Source: Rhizomicrobium palustre
Lineage (GTDB): Bacteria; Pseudomonadota; Alphaproteobacteria; Micropepsales; Micropepsaceae
Reading direction: 5' to 3'
NCBI RefSeq assembly: GCF_011761565.1
Contig: NZ_JAASRM010000001.1
Location: 682,139 to 746,138, forward strand
DNA: 64,000 nucleotides
The notes beneath the pieces were generated by a model. It was not told the origin of the DNA, searched no databases, and worked only from the letters and a program-made list of their open reading frames with translations. Made by a program: the position numbers and the translations under genes. Shown here in pieces: positions 34,480 through 43,031 of the stretch; the stretch's first letter is position 1, and each line of letters starts with the position of its first letter.

Positions 34480-36210
34480 ATGCGGGCCTATGCGTGGTGG
34501 GCTGTGACGGCTATAGCCGTTATCGCCGCCGGGATGTGGATTGTACCCGCGCCGCCGGTGCAGGGCCTTTCTATGGCTGTCTGCCGCGGCGGCGAAGGCA
34601 TCGCGTTTTACCAGCAAGTCGCCGCCTGCTCTGACCTCATCCTGGATCCGAGCCTTTCGGCGAAAAAACGCGCCGTGATGCTGACCCGCCGTGCCGCCGC
34701 CTATTCGGGCGAAGGCGATTATGCCACCGCGATCAACGATCTGAGCGAGGCGGTGAAAATCGCTCCAGGCGATGAAGAAGCCTGGCTCGCCCGCGCCGAC
34801 GCGCGTGACAATGCCGATGACGATACGGGCGCGCTGCGCGATTACGCCCGCGCCTTGGCGCTGAAGGAAGATGACGACCGCGCCTATAACAATCGCGGCT
34901 GGGCCTATGTGCGCCTTGGCAAGCTCGACAAGGCCATGGCCGATTACAATACAGCGATTTCCTTGATGCCGGGCATCGCGCTCTATTACGAGAACCGCGG
35001 CAATCTCTGGCGCAAACTCGATCAGGCCGACAAAGCCACCGCCGATTACAGCCAGGCCATCGCCATTTTTCCCGGCTATACGCGCGCTTATCGCGACCGC
35101 GCCGATACTTTCGCGGACACCGATGAAACCGATAAAGCGATTGCCGATTACCGTGCTGCCTTAAAGCACAACGCCCAAGACGCGCTGGCCTGGAATGGGC
35201 TTGGCTGCATGATGGACCGCAAGGAAGATACCGCGGCGGCGATCAAGGCTTTCGATAACGCCATCAAATACGCGCCGAAATTCGCCATCGCCTATGATAA
35301 TCGCGGCCTGATGCGCCAAAAGAAAGACGATGCCAAAGGTGCGCTCAGTGATTTCAGCAAGGCGATCAGCCTTGATCCGAAAAACCTCGACATGCTGCGC
35401 CACCATGCGGAGGCGCTGGCGGCGCTCGACCAGAACGACAAGGCGCTGAAAGAGTATGCACGCATCCTGAAACAGACGCCGGAGGATTATGCGAGCCTCA
35501 ACCGGCGTGGAAATATCTATAACCGCAATGGGCAATATGATCTGGCCATCGCCGATTATGCGGCGGCTCTCAAACTTTTGCCCGGCAACGAAGTGCTGCT
35601 GACCAATCGCGCCGACGCCTTGCAAGCCAGCGGCAAGCCGGAGGCCGCGCTGAAGGACATTTCCGCCGCGCTGGAAAAAGCGCCAAGCTCCGACCGCTAT
35701 CGCCGCCGGGGCGATGTCTATGCCGATCTGCACCGTTCAGAAGCGGCAGCCGCCGATTACGGGCGGGCGCTGAAACTCGATCCCGATAATTGGGTCGCCT
35801 ACTACAATCGCGGGGTGCTGCTCAATAACGCGGGCGAGACCGAGACGGCGCTGAAGGATTTCAATGCCGCCGTGGCGCGCAGCTTAGGCGAAGATAAATC
35901 CATCGCGCTGTCCGGCCGGGCGGAAGCCTTCTTCGCCCTGAAGCAGGACAAGAAGGTACTCGCCGATTGCGCCGAGGCCGAGAAACTCGATTCCCAGAAC
36001 GCCCTGCCCTTTTACTGGCGCGGCAAAGTTCATGCGCGGGCCGGAGAGGACAAGCTGGCGCTCGCCGATTTCGATGCCGCGATTAAGCGTGACGATGGCC
36101 TGGGCGAAGCCTGGTATCAGCGCGGGCTCATCAAGCGGCGGCTGGGCGATAAGCCGGGCGGAGACGCCGATATCGCGCGTTCCAAAGCCTTGGCCAAAGC
36201 TTCCGCGTAA
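34480..36210 (+). CDS. TPR-repeat protein with N-terminal membrane anchor
   Basis: A 576-residue protein. One membrane or signal segment (about residues 4-24) is followed by roughly fourteen tetratricopeptide repeats, recognisable by repeating AxADYxxAIxLxP and AYxNRG patterns from residue 65 to the end. Such arrays act as protein-docking scaffolds, here probably in the periplasm. A TATAAT-like box (34463-34468) sits 11 bases before the ATG inside a CCCCTATAATAGGGG palindrome, so the transcript may have almost no leader. No partner gene is obvious. Confidence 0.88.
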   Translation: MRAYAWWAVTAIAVIAAGMWIVPAPPVQGLSMAVCRGGEGIAFYQQVAACSDLILDPSLSAKKRAVMLTRRAAAYSGEGDYATAINDLSEAVKIAPGDEEAWLARADARDNADDDTGALRDYARALALKEDDDRAYNNRGWAYVRLGKLDKAMADYNTAISLMPGIALYYENRGNLWRKLDQADKATADYSQAIAIFPGYTRAYRDRADTFADTDETDKAIADYRAALKHNAQDALAWNGLGCMMDRKEDTAAAIKAFDNAIKYAPKFAIAYDNRGLMRQKKDDAKGALSDFSKAISLDPKNLDMLRHHAEALAALDQNDKALKEYARILKQTPEDYASLNRRGNIYNRNGQYDLAIADYAAALKLLPGNEVLLTNRADALQASGKPEAALKDISAALEKAPSSDRYRRRGDVYADLHRSEAAAADYGRALKLDPDNWVAYYNRGVLLNNAGETETALKDFNAAVARSLGEDKSIALSGRAEAFFALKQDKKVLADCAEAEKLDSQNALPFYWRGKVHARAGEDKLALADFDAAIKRDDGLGEAWYQRGLIKRRLGDKPGGDADIARSKALAKASA

Positions 36211-36309
36211 CAGAAGTGTGATCGCCTAAATTTTAGACCTGCATCTTTCCGAGGCGGTTTCACCTCGCTATCGTCCCAGCCGTTCACGAGTCCGAAAAGG
36301 GGGCAGTCG

Positions 36310-37749
36310 GTGCGAAGGGTAGATCGGTTGTGCATGGCGGGGGTGACCCTCCTGCTGCTATCGGGGTGTGCCGCAATGGGCGGCGACGGGGCAAAACCCG
36401 TGGCTGCGAAGGCATTGCCCAAAGGGCTTGATGCCTCGGCCAATCCTGATCCTTTCCCCTCCACCTATAAGCCCCTGCCGGGCAAGACCGTCGCCATTGT
36501 GGGCGCCAACATCCTGACCGCGACCGGCAAGGAGATTGATGGCGGCGTGGTGGTGCTGGAGGGCGGCAAGATCACCGCCGTGGGCGCGGCAGGCACCGCG
36601 GTACCGCAAGGCGCCGAAATCATCGACGGCAAAGGCAAATGGGTGACACCCGGCGTGATCGATGCCCATAGCCATTTGGGTGTTTATCCCACCCCGGCGG
36701 TGCAAGCCCATTCCGATGGCAATGAAGCGACCGATCCCAATACCGCGCAGGTCTGGGCGGAACATTCGATCTGGCCGCAAGACCCCGGCTTCAATCGCGC
36801 CCGCGCGGGCGGCGTGACCACGCTGGAAATCCTGCCCGGCTCGGCGAATTTGTTCGGCGGACGCGCGGCCATCGTCAAGAACGTACCTTCGGTCACCTAT
36901 CAAGGTATGAAGTTTCCCGGCGCGCCTTATGGCCTGAAAATGGCCTGCGGTGAGAATCCCAAGCGCGTCTATGGCAGCAAGGGCCGTTCGCCTTCCACCG
37001 CCATGGGTAATGTTGCGGGCTACCGCAAAGCCTGGATCGATGCCGCCGAATACATGCGCAAATGGGACGAGTATCACGCCAAGGTCGGGCGCGGTGAGAA
37101 AGCCGATCCGCCCAAGCGCGATCTGCAGCTCGACACGCTGGCGGGCGTGATCCGCGGCGAGATCCTGGTGCAGAACCACTGCTATCGCGCCGACGAAATG
37201 GCGACCATGATCGATATCAGCCATGAATTCGGCTTCCATGTCGCCATGTTCCACCATGCCAGCGAGGCCTATAAGGCAGCCGATATTCTCGCCAAGGAAA
37301 ACGTCTGCATCGCCACCTGGGCCGATTGGGCCAACTTCAAGATGGAATCTCTCGACGGCATCGAAGCCAATGCCGCCATCGCCCATAAGAAGGGCGTCTG
37401 CGTGGTGATCCATTCCGATGACGAGACCATCACTCAGCATCTGAACCAGGAAGCGGCCATCGCCATGACGGCGGGCAACCGTATCGGGCTCAACATCTCC
37501 AAGGCCGACGCCATTTCCTGGATCACCGCCAATCCGGCCAAGGCCATCGGCATTCTCGACAAGACCGGCACGTTAGAGACCGGCAAGGCAGGCGATTTGG
37601 TGGTATGGAGCACCGATCCCTTCTCGGTCTATGCCAAGGCGGACAAGGTGTTCATCGACGGCGCCCTCGTCTACGACCGCTTCGATCCCGCCAAAAAAGC
37701 CAAATCCGATTTCGAACTCGGCCAGCCGGGCGCAGGAGAATTCCAATGA
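36310..37749 (+). CDS. Amidohydrolase-family lipoprotein (metal site intact)
   Basis: A 479-residue exported amidohydrolase starting at GTG, with a lipoprotein signal (LLLLSGCAAMGG, Cys near residue 20). The TIM-barrel metal motif DAHSHLG is present near residue 119. A VQNHCYRADEM segment, a FHHASEAY segment and IHSDDE near residue 375 supply further ligands. The family includes imidazolonepropionase-like and dipeptidase-like hydrolases. Its last four bases overlap the start of a second, degenerate amidohydrolase, so the two are made together. Confidence 0.88.
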   Translation: MRRVDRLCMAGVTLLLLSGCAAMGGDGAKPVAAKALPKGLDASANPDPFPSTYKPLPGKTVAIVGANILTATGKEIDGGVVVLEGGKITAVGAAGTAVPQGAEIIDGKGKWVTPGVIDAHSHLGVYPTPAVQAHSDGNEATDPNTAQVWAEHSIWPQDPGFNRARAGGVTTLEILPGSANLFGGRAAIVKNVPSVTYQGMKFPGAPYGLKMACGENPKRVYGSKGRSPSTAMGNVAGYRKAWIDAAEYMRKWDEYHAKVGRGEKADPPKRDLQLDTLAGVIRGEILVQNHCYRADEMATMIDISHEFGFHVAMFHHASEAYKAADILAKENVCIATWADWANFKMESLDGIEANAAIAHKKGVCVVIHSDDETITQHLNQEAAIAMTAGNRIGLNISKADAISWITANPAKAIGILDKTGTLETGKAGDLVVWSTDPFSVYAKADKVFIDGALVYDRFDPAKKAKSDFELGQPGAGEFQ

Positions 37750-39086
37750 GCCGTATCGCTTCTCTTTTGCTGGCGGCTTCGGCTTTCGCACTGAGTGCCA
37801 ATGCCGAGACCATCGCTATCACCCATGCCAAGATCGAAACCGCGAGCGCGGCGGGAACCATCGAAGATGGCACGCTGGTGATCAAGGACGGCAAGATCGC
37901 TGCTGTCGGCGCGCATGTAGCCGTGCCTTCGGGCGCGCGCGTGATCGACGCCAAAGGCGGCGTGGTGACACCAGGCCTGTTCGCGGCCTCGACCGATCTC
38001 ACCGCTGTGGAAGTGGGCGGGGTGCGCAGCACGCATGAAGAAAGCGCCAAGCTGGGCGCAGCCTTCGATGTGCAGTACGGCATCAACCCTGCCTCCACCC
38101 TGGTGCCGCTGGCGCGCCAGACGGGGCTGACCCGCGTGATGGTGACGCCGGTTTCGCCGCGCGGCTTTGGCGGCGATCAGGACGAGAATGTCGGTGAGGA
38201 GTTCACCGCGGGCACCGATAGCGAAGGCGTCGCCGCCTCCAGCCTGTTCGGCGGACGGGCGGCAGGCGTGGTGCTGAAGGCAGGCGATACCGATCCGGTC
38301 TTCGCACCCAAAGCAGCTGTGGCAGTTGATCTGGGCGATGCGGGCGCACGGGTGGCGGGCTCGCATGGCGCGGCGCTGCAGCTTTTGAAAACCGCCCTCG
38401 AGGACGCGCGCTCTTACGGCAAGCGGCGGGCGGCTTATGAGAATGGCCAGACCCGCGCCTATTCCCTGAGCCACGAGGAGCTGGAAGCCTTACAGCCGGT
38501 GCTCGCCGGAAAAGCGCCCTTGCTCGCGCGCGTGCATAGCGCCGGTGACATCCGCCAGCTTTTAAAGCTTGCCAAGGAACAGCACATCAAGCTGGTGCTG
38601 GAAGGCGCCGAAGAGGCTTGGCTGGTGGCCGATGCTTTGGCGGCAACGAAAACGCCGGTGATCATCGACACCGAACAGGACCTGCCGCAGCAATTCGAAA
38701 GCCTGGGGGCGCGGCTCGACAATGCCGCGCGGCTGGAGAAGGCGGGCGTGCTCTTTGCCATCTCGGGCAGCCGCAGCTTCAACGAACTGCGCCAGGCGCG
38801 CTTCAATGCGGGCACAGCCGTTGCCAATGGGCTTTCCTATGCGGCGGCCATAAAGGCAGTGACGGTCAACCCGGCGCGCATCTGGGGGCTGGAGGCAAAG
38901 CTCGGCACGCTGGCGCCGGGCAAGGAAGCCGATGTGGTGCTGTGGAATGGAGATCCCTTGGAGACCACCACATGGCCGGTGACGGTCATTATCGCCGGCG
39001 TGGAACAGCCCCAAGGCTCACGCGGCTTCGAACTGCGCGACCGTTACCTGCATGTCAATGACGGCATGCCGTCCGCCTATCACTGA
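37746..39086 (+). CDS. Amidohydrolase-like protein lacking metal ligands
   Basis: A 446-residue exported protein (signal about residues 1-20, SAFALSANA) with the amidohydrolase composite fold. The beta-sandwich begins IKDGKIAAVGAH and ends LGTLAPGKEADVVLWNGDP. Where active members have DxHxH after 'TPGL', this one reads TPGLFAASTDL. The expected later histidines are also absent, and a FAISGS segment stands where HSD would be. It is therefore probably non-catalytic and may pair with the intact upstream enzyme. A terminator follows. Confidence 0.87.
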   Translation: MSRIASLLLAASAFALSANAETIAITHAKIETASAAGTIEDGTLVIKDGKIAAVGAHVAVPSGARVIDAKGGVVTPGLFAASTDLTAVEVGGVRSTHEESAKLGAAFDVQYGINPASTLVPLARQTGLTRVMVTPVSPRGFGGDQDENVGEEFTAGTDSEGVAASSLFGGRAAGVVLKAGDTDPVFAPKAAVAVDLGDAGARVAGSHGAALQLLKTALEDARSYGKRRAAYENGQTRAYSLSHEELEALQPVLAGKAPLLARVHSAGDIRQLLKLAKEQHIKLVLEGAEEAWLVADALAATKTPVIIDTEQDLPQQFESLGARLDNAARLEKAGVLFAISGSRSFNELRQARFNAGTAVANGLSYAAAIKAVTVNPARIWGLEAKLGTLAPGKEADVVLWNGDPLETTTWPVTVIIAGVEQPQGSRGFELRDRYLHVNDGMPSAYH

Positions 39087-39111
39087 GGCGTGCGCTATCG
39101 AAACCTGCGAG

Positions 39112-39141
39112 AGGCCGGGCGAAAGTCCGGCCTTTTGTTTT
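39112..39141 (+). terminator. Rho-independent terminator of the amidohydrolase pair
   Basis: An 8-9 bp stem (GGCCGGGC with GTCCGGCC, one G-T pair) with a GAAA tetraloop, followed by TTTTGTTTT. It lies 26 bases after the stop codon. Confidence 0.9.
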
Positions 39142-39155
39142 AGGAGAAAGGGAAG

Positions 39156-39245
39156 TGGCGGACAGGGGGAGATTCGAACTCCCGATACGGTTACCCGTAT
39201 GCCGCATTTCGAGTGCGGTGCATTCAACCGCTCTGCCACCTGTCC
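39156..39245 (-). tRNA. tRNA-Ser (anticodon CGA)
   Basis: A class II tRNA on the minus strand. The acceptor stem GGACAGG/CCTGTCC is the same as in the GGA isoacceptor at 2024. The D-arm TGGCAGAGCGGTTGAATGC, anticodon loop CTCGAAA (CGA, reads UCG), long variable arm and T-arm GAGTTCGAATCTC are present. CCA is encoded and included in the span. Confidence 0.96.
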
Positions 39246-39346
39246 GCACGGCAAGGGCGCTCCAATATCGAAGCCTGCCCGGGAGCGCAAGCGGCATAGC
39301 GGCACTCTTGGGGCCTAATTTGCGGAAAAACGCGTTTAAGGTCGGC

Positions 39347-40162
39347 TCATTCCGCCGCAAGGGGGATAAAATCGGCTTCAGCGGCCAAAAGAGGCAGGAT
39401 CGGCGCCAGGGCAGCCCTCATATCCTCCTCGAACTGCCAGGGCGGGTTAACGATCAAGAGCCCTGCCGAAGCGAGCTTGCCATCGGGCGCCGCGGTGAGG
39501 CGGATGTCGAGCCGCAAGAGCTTCTTCACCCCTGAGGCCAGGACCTCGCCACAGAACAGATCCGCCTCGGCCGGGGATTTGACGGGAAACCACAATAAAT
39601 ACACCCCAGTGGCAAAGCGCCGGTAGGCGGCGGCGAAGGCCTTCGCGGCAGACTGGAACTCGTCGGGCGCCTCGAAGGGCGGATCGATCAAGATGAGGCC
39701 GCGGCGCTCGGGCGGCGGGGTGAGCGCAGCAAGGCGGCGATAGCCATCCCCCTCCTCCACCCGCGCCTTGAGGAAGGGTGCCAGTATGGAGCGCAGCGCA
39801 ACCACGTCCTCAGGGTGTTTCTCAATCGCGACGAGGCGATCCTGCGGGCGCAAGAGACGCGCCGCAAAAAGTGGTGAGCCGGGATAGAGCGGGCCGGATA
39901 AGGCGTGCGATAGATACGCCTGCAAGGCCCCGGGCAGATTTTTACCCGCAAGAGTTTTGAGCCTGCCAATACCAGCTTCAGCTTCGCCCGTACGGCGCGC
40001 TGTATCATCAGATAAATCATAGCCGCCGCGCCCGGCATGGGTGTCGATCACCGCCAAAGCGCTAGGCTTCTTTTGCAGATGTATAAGCGCAGTCAGTAAA
40101 GCGAGATGCTTGGCAACATCAGCAAAGTTTCCGGCGTGGAAGGCGTGGCGGTAATTCATCAC
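39347..40162 (-). CDS. rlmJ: 23S rRNA (adenine(2030)-N6)-methyltransferase
   Basis: A 271-residue RlmJ-family enzyme. The family N-terminus MNYRHAFHAGNFADVAKH and the SAM-binding VIDTHAGRGGYDL near residue 39 are distinctive. The catalytic IDPPFE motif lies near residue 157. It methylates A2030 of 23S rRNA in the ribosome's large subunit (established for the family). The length is normal. It stands alone between tRNA-Ser and the sodium symporter. Confidence 0.95.
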   Translation of the reverse strand: MMNYRHAFHAGNFADVAKHLALLTALIHLQKKPSALAVIDTHAGRGGYDLSDDTARRTGEAEAGIGRLKTLAGKNLPGALQAYLSHALSGPLYPGSPLFAARLLRPQDRLVAIEKHPEDVVALRSILAPFLKARVEEGDGYRRLAALTPPPERRGLILIDPPFEAPDEFQSAAKAFAAAYRRFATGVYLLWFPVKSPAEADLFCGEVLASGVKKLLRLDIRLTAAPDGKLASAGLLIVNPPWQFEEDMRAALAPILPLLAAEADFIPLAAE

Positions 40163-40315
40163 TGCGTCTTATCAAGCACAGGGTAGCCACGGCAACGCCT
40201 AACCTGTTGACAACCATTACTGTGAGATACAGCCCGCGCTCAATTGCGGGTCGAAGCGGGGGCGTTATGATCCGGGACCGCGAATCGCGAGCATGTCAGC
40301 CGGGGGCTCTAGAAC

Positions 40316-41875
40316 ATGCATCTGCGCCTATTCGACATTGTGATCATCATCATCTACGCCATCCTGGTACTGACGGTGGCGCGGCTGTTTCATCGTCAGC
40401 ATACGGATCAAGATGATTTCGAGGATCGCGCCCCGGCGCAGCGCCCGCTGCCCTGGTGGGCAATCGGCACATCGCTGATTGCAGCCAATATCTCCGCCGA
40501 ACAGATCATCGGCATGTCGGCTTCGGCTTTCGCCCTGGGGCTTGGCATCGCAGGCTATGAATGGCTGGCTGCCGTTGCCATGCTGGTGGCGGGAAAATAC
40601 TTCCTGCCGGTGTTCCTGAAACATCGCATCACCACCATGCCGCAATTCCTGCGCCTGCGCTATGGCGCCAAGACGCAGGTGACCATGGCGGTGTTCTGGA
40701 TCCTGCTCTACACCTTTGTCAGCTTGACCGCGATCATGTGGCTTGGCGCCAATGCGGTGCACACCATCACCGGACTTTCGCTGACCATGAGCGTGGTTCT
40801 TCTGGGCCTCGTCGCGGGAAATTATGCACTCTATGTCGGGCTCAAGGCGACGCATTTCACCGATGTGGTGCAGGTAAGCGCGCTGGTGCTGGGCGGACTT
40901 GTCATGAGCATCTATGCGCTGGAGAGCATCGGCACCGGCAAAGGGCTGTGGGCAGGCTTCGTGACGCTGCAGGCGAGCATGCCGGATCATTTCCATATGA
41001 TCCTGAAACCTGACGATCCCTATTACAAATACCTGCCCGGCCTTGCCTCTGTGGGGCTTGCCATGTGGGTGCTGCATTTTTCCTATTGGGGCTTCAACCA
41101 AGGCATCGTGCAACGCGCGCTCGCCGCCACCAATGTGCGCGAAGTGCAAAAGGGCATCGTGCTCGCCGCGTTCCTGAAACTCTTGATGCCGCTGATCGTG
41201 GTGCTTCCGGGCCTCGCCGCAGCGTATCTCATCGAAGGCATGCCAACCCGCGCCGACGAAGCCTATCCGCTTCTGATGACCATGCTGCCTTCGGGGCTTT
41301 TAGGCTTTGTCTTCGTGGCGCTGATGGCGGCGATCATTTCCTCCACCGGCTCGACCTTGAGTTCCATCGCCAAGATCTTCACCAGTGATGTGGTGCAAGT
41401 CGTCTATCCGCAAGCGAGCAAGCGGCTGTCGGTGATCCTTGGCCCCTTTACCGCAATCGCGGCGCTGATGATCGCGATGGCGGTCGCCACGCCCCTGCTG
41501 GACCGCAGCGATCAGGCTTTCCAATACATCCAGGAATTCACCGGCTTTGTTTCCCCCGGCGTGGTGGTGATCTTCATGATGGGCCTGTTCTGGCCCCGCG
41601 CCAATGAAACCGGCGCCCTTTTGGCGGCAGGCACATCGGTTTTCGGCTCAGCCTTTTACGCACTCATCTGGCCCGGCGTCCCGTTCCTGACGCGCATGGC
41701 AGACATTTTCCTGATCTGCATGGTGGTAGCGGCCGCAGGATCGCTTTTGACCAGGCCCGCCCCGGAAAAGCGGCTGGATTTGAAGGGCGTCGATTTCACC
41801 ACGGCGCGACGCTACAACCTCGCCTCCGCCCTTATCGCCATGATCCTGATCGGGCTTTACTGGTACTTCTGGTAA
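40316..41875 (+). CDS. Sodium:solute symporter (SGLT-like, sugar class)
   Basis: A 519-residue SSS-family transporter with about fourteen membrane helices. Helix 1 holds GTSLIAANISAEQIIGMSASAFALG and the core shows GYEWLAA, the pattern of the vSGLT/sugar branch of the family. The late SSTGSTLSSIAKIF segment matches the sodium-site helix. It couples inward sodium flow to uptake of a sugar or related solute. The neighbouring glycoside and sugar genes support a sugar substrate (inference). Confidence 0.9.
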   Translation: MHLRLFDIVIIIIYAILVLTVARLFHRQHTDQDDFEDRAPAQRPLPWWAIGTSLIAANISAEQIIGMSASAFALGLGIAGYEWLAAVAMLVAGKYFLPVFLKHRITTMPQFLRLRYGAKTQVTMAVFWILLYTFVSLTAIMWLGANAVHTITGLSLTMSVVLLGLVAGNYALYVGLKATHFTDVVQVSALVLGGLVMSIYALESIGTGKGLWAGFVTLQASMPDHFHMILKPDDPYYKYLPGLASVGLAMWVLHFSYWGFNQGIVQRALAATNVREVQKGIVLAAFLKLLMPLIVVLPGLAAAYLIEGMPTRADEAYPLLMTMLPSGLLGFVFVALMAAIISSTGSTLSSIAKIFTSDVVQVVYPQASKRLSVILGPFTAIAALMIAMAVATPLLDRSDQAFQYIQEFTGFVSPGVVVIFMMGLFWPRANETGALLAAGTSVFGSAFYALIWPGVPFLTRMADIFLICMVVAAAGSLLTRPAPEKRLDLKGVDFTTARRYNLASALIAMILIGLYWYFW

Positions 41876-41877
41876 GC

Positions 41878-42849
41878 TCAGGCACCATTACGCGCCATCA
41901 TCAGCGCGGCGAGATCGAAGCGGATTTCCTTCACGCCGTAATCAATCGACACCCGCGCGAACTGGCGCAAGAAGTTCATGCCGATCAGCATGGCGGGCTC
42001 GTTCGCCAGACCCCAGACATTGAAGATGTCCATATCCGCGATCGCGATCACCGCATCAGTGAAGGAAATACCGTGCAACTGAATGCGACCGACACGGATC
42101 ACCTTGGCCATGATCATCCCACCTGTAACACCGGTGATAGGAATAGCGCCGATCAGGGCGATATCGGTGTTTTGCGCCGCCAGCGCGCGCAAGAGATGCA
42201 CATTCCCGCAGGAAACCTGCGCGCCCGTATCGATAAAGCAGGTAGTGGAGACATTCTCCACGCTGCTGTTCATGGCGCGCAGATGCCCCATCGAGCCACG
42301 TACAGGAATGGCAATTTGCTGCCAACGATTTCTCGCCGTGTAAAAGGATGCGCGCGAACGCTCGATCTGCAAAAGGTGATCCTTGAAATCGAGAACCACC
42401 CGGGTGCCATCCACCGCGTCGAGACCGAGATAGCCATCCGCCCTAAGATAGTTTCGCGGCAAAACCGGTAGCGAGAGATTACGCCGCTCCACGGTTCCAA
42501 AATGCAGATCGGCCACGGCGACGAAGCGCGAATTGTAGCTGCGCACCACCCCCTGCACGGTGACGTTATTGCCGCGAATGAGCCCAAGCGCGACGGCGAG
42601 ATCATCGGCGATCACCGAACGGTCCGCTCCGGTATCGACGACAAAGCGGAACGGCCCCTTATTGCCGAGCATCACCGGAATGGTCAGGTGCTCGGCGCCA
42701 TCGTCTTCGGCAGCGATACGCGCTGCATCATCAGGGGGGGCGCCGGGAGGAGCTGGCGCAATGGACTGTGCGAAAGTGCTCGGCGAAAGAGCGAGCGCCG
42801 CGCCGCCAGCGGTGATGAGACCACGGCGAGAAAGCAAATCCCTCAGCAT
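41878..42849 (-). CDS. Exported retropepsin-like aspartyl protease
   Basis: A 323-residue protein with an N-terminal signal (GGAALALSPSTFAQ, preceded by SRRG). It has two aspartyl-protease half-sites in one chain: VVDTGADRSVI near residue 72 and CFIDTGAQVSCG near residue 206. Each carries the catalytic DTG. It is therefore a single-chain, pepsin-like arrangement of two retropepsin folds. Such bacterial proteins are common in Caulobacterales and related orders, with unknown substrates. It is convergent with the symporter gene, two bases apart. Confidence 0.85.
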   Translation of the reverse strand: MLRDLLSRRGLITAGGAALALSPSTFAQSIAPAPPGAPPDDAARIAAEDDGAEHLTIPVMLGNKGPFRFVVDTGADRSVIADDLAVALGLIRGNNVTVQGVVRSYNSRFVAVADLHFGTVERRNLSLPVLPRNYLRADGYLGLDAVDGTRVVLDFKDHLLQIERSRASFYTARNRWQQIAIPVRGSMGHLRAMNSSVENVSTTCFIDTGAQVSCGNVHLLRALAAQNTDIALIGAIPITGVTGGMIMAKVIRVGRIQLHGISFTDAVIAIADMDIFNVWGLANEPAMLIGMNFLRQFARVSIDYGVKEIRFDLAALMMARNGA

Positions 42850-43031
42850 GTACGCCTCCCGGGATGACGGCCGTTCTTTTTATATGGCGACCGTAGACGG
42901 CGATCTTATCAGAAATCGCCCCGTGGAGATATCATGCTCCTTTGCCCTGCACGCGCGGTAGAGCAGGCCCAGAAGGCCCCTATCACAACCCCGTGACCAC
43001 TGGCTTCATCGCCAGCTTAAGAGCGAGGGCT

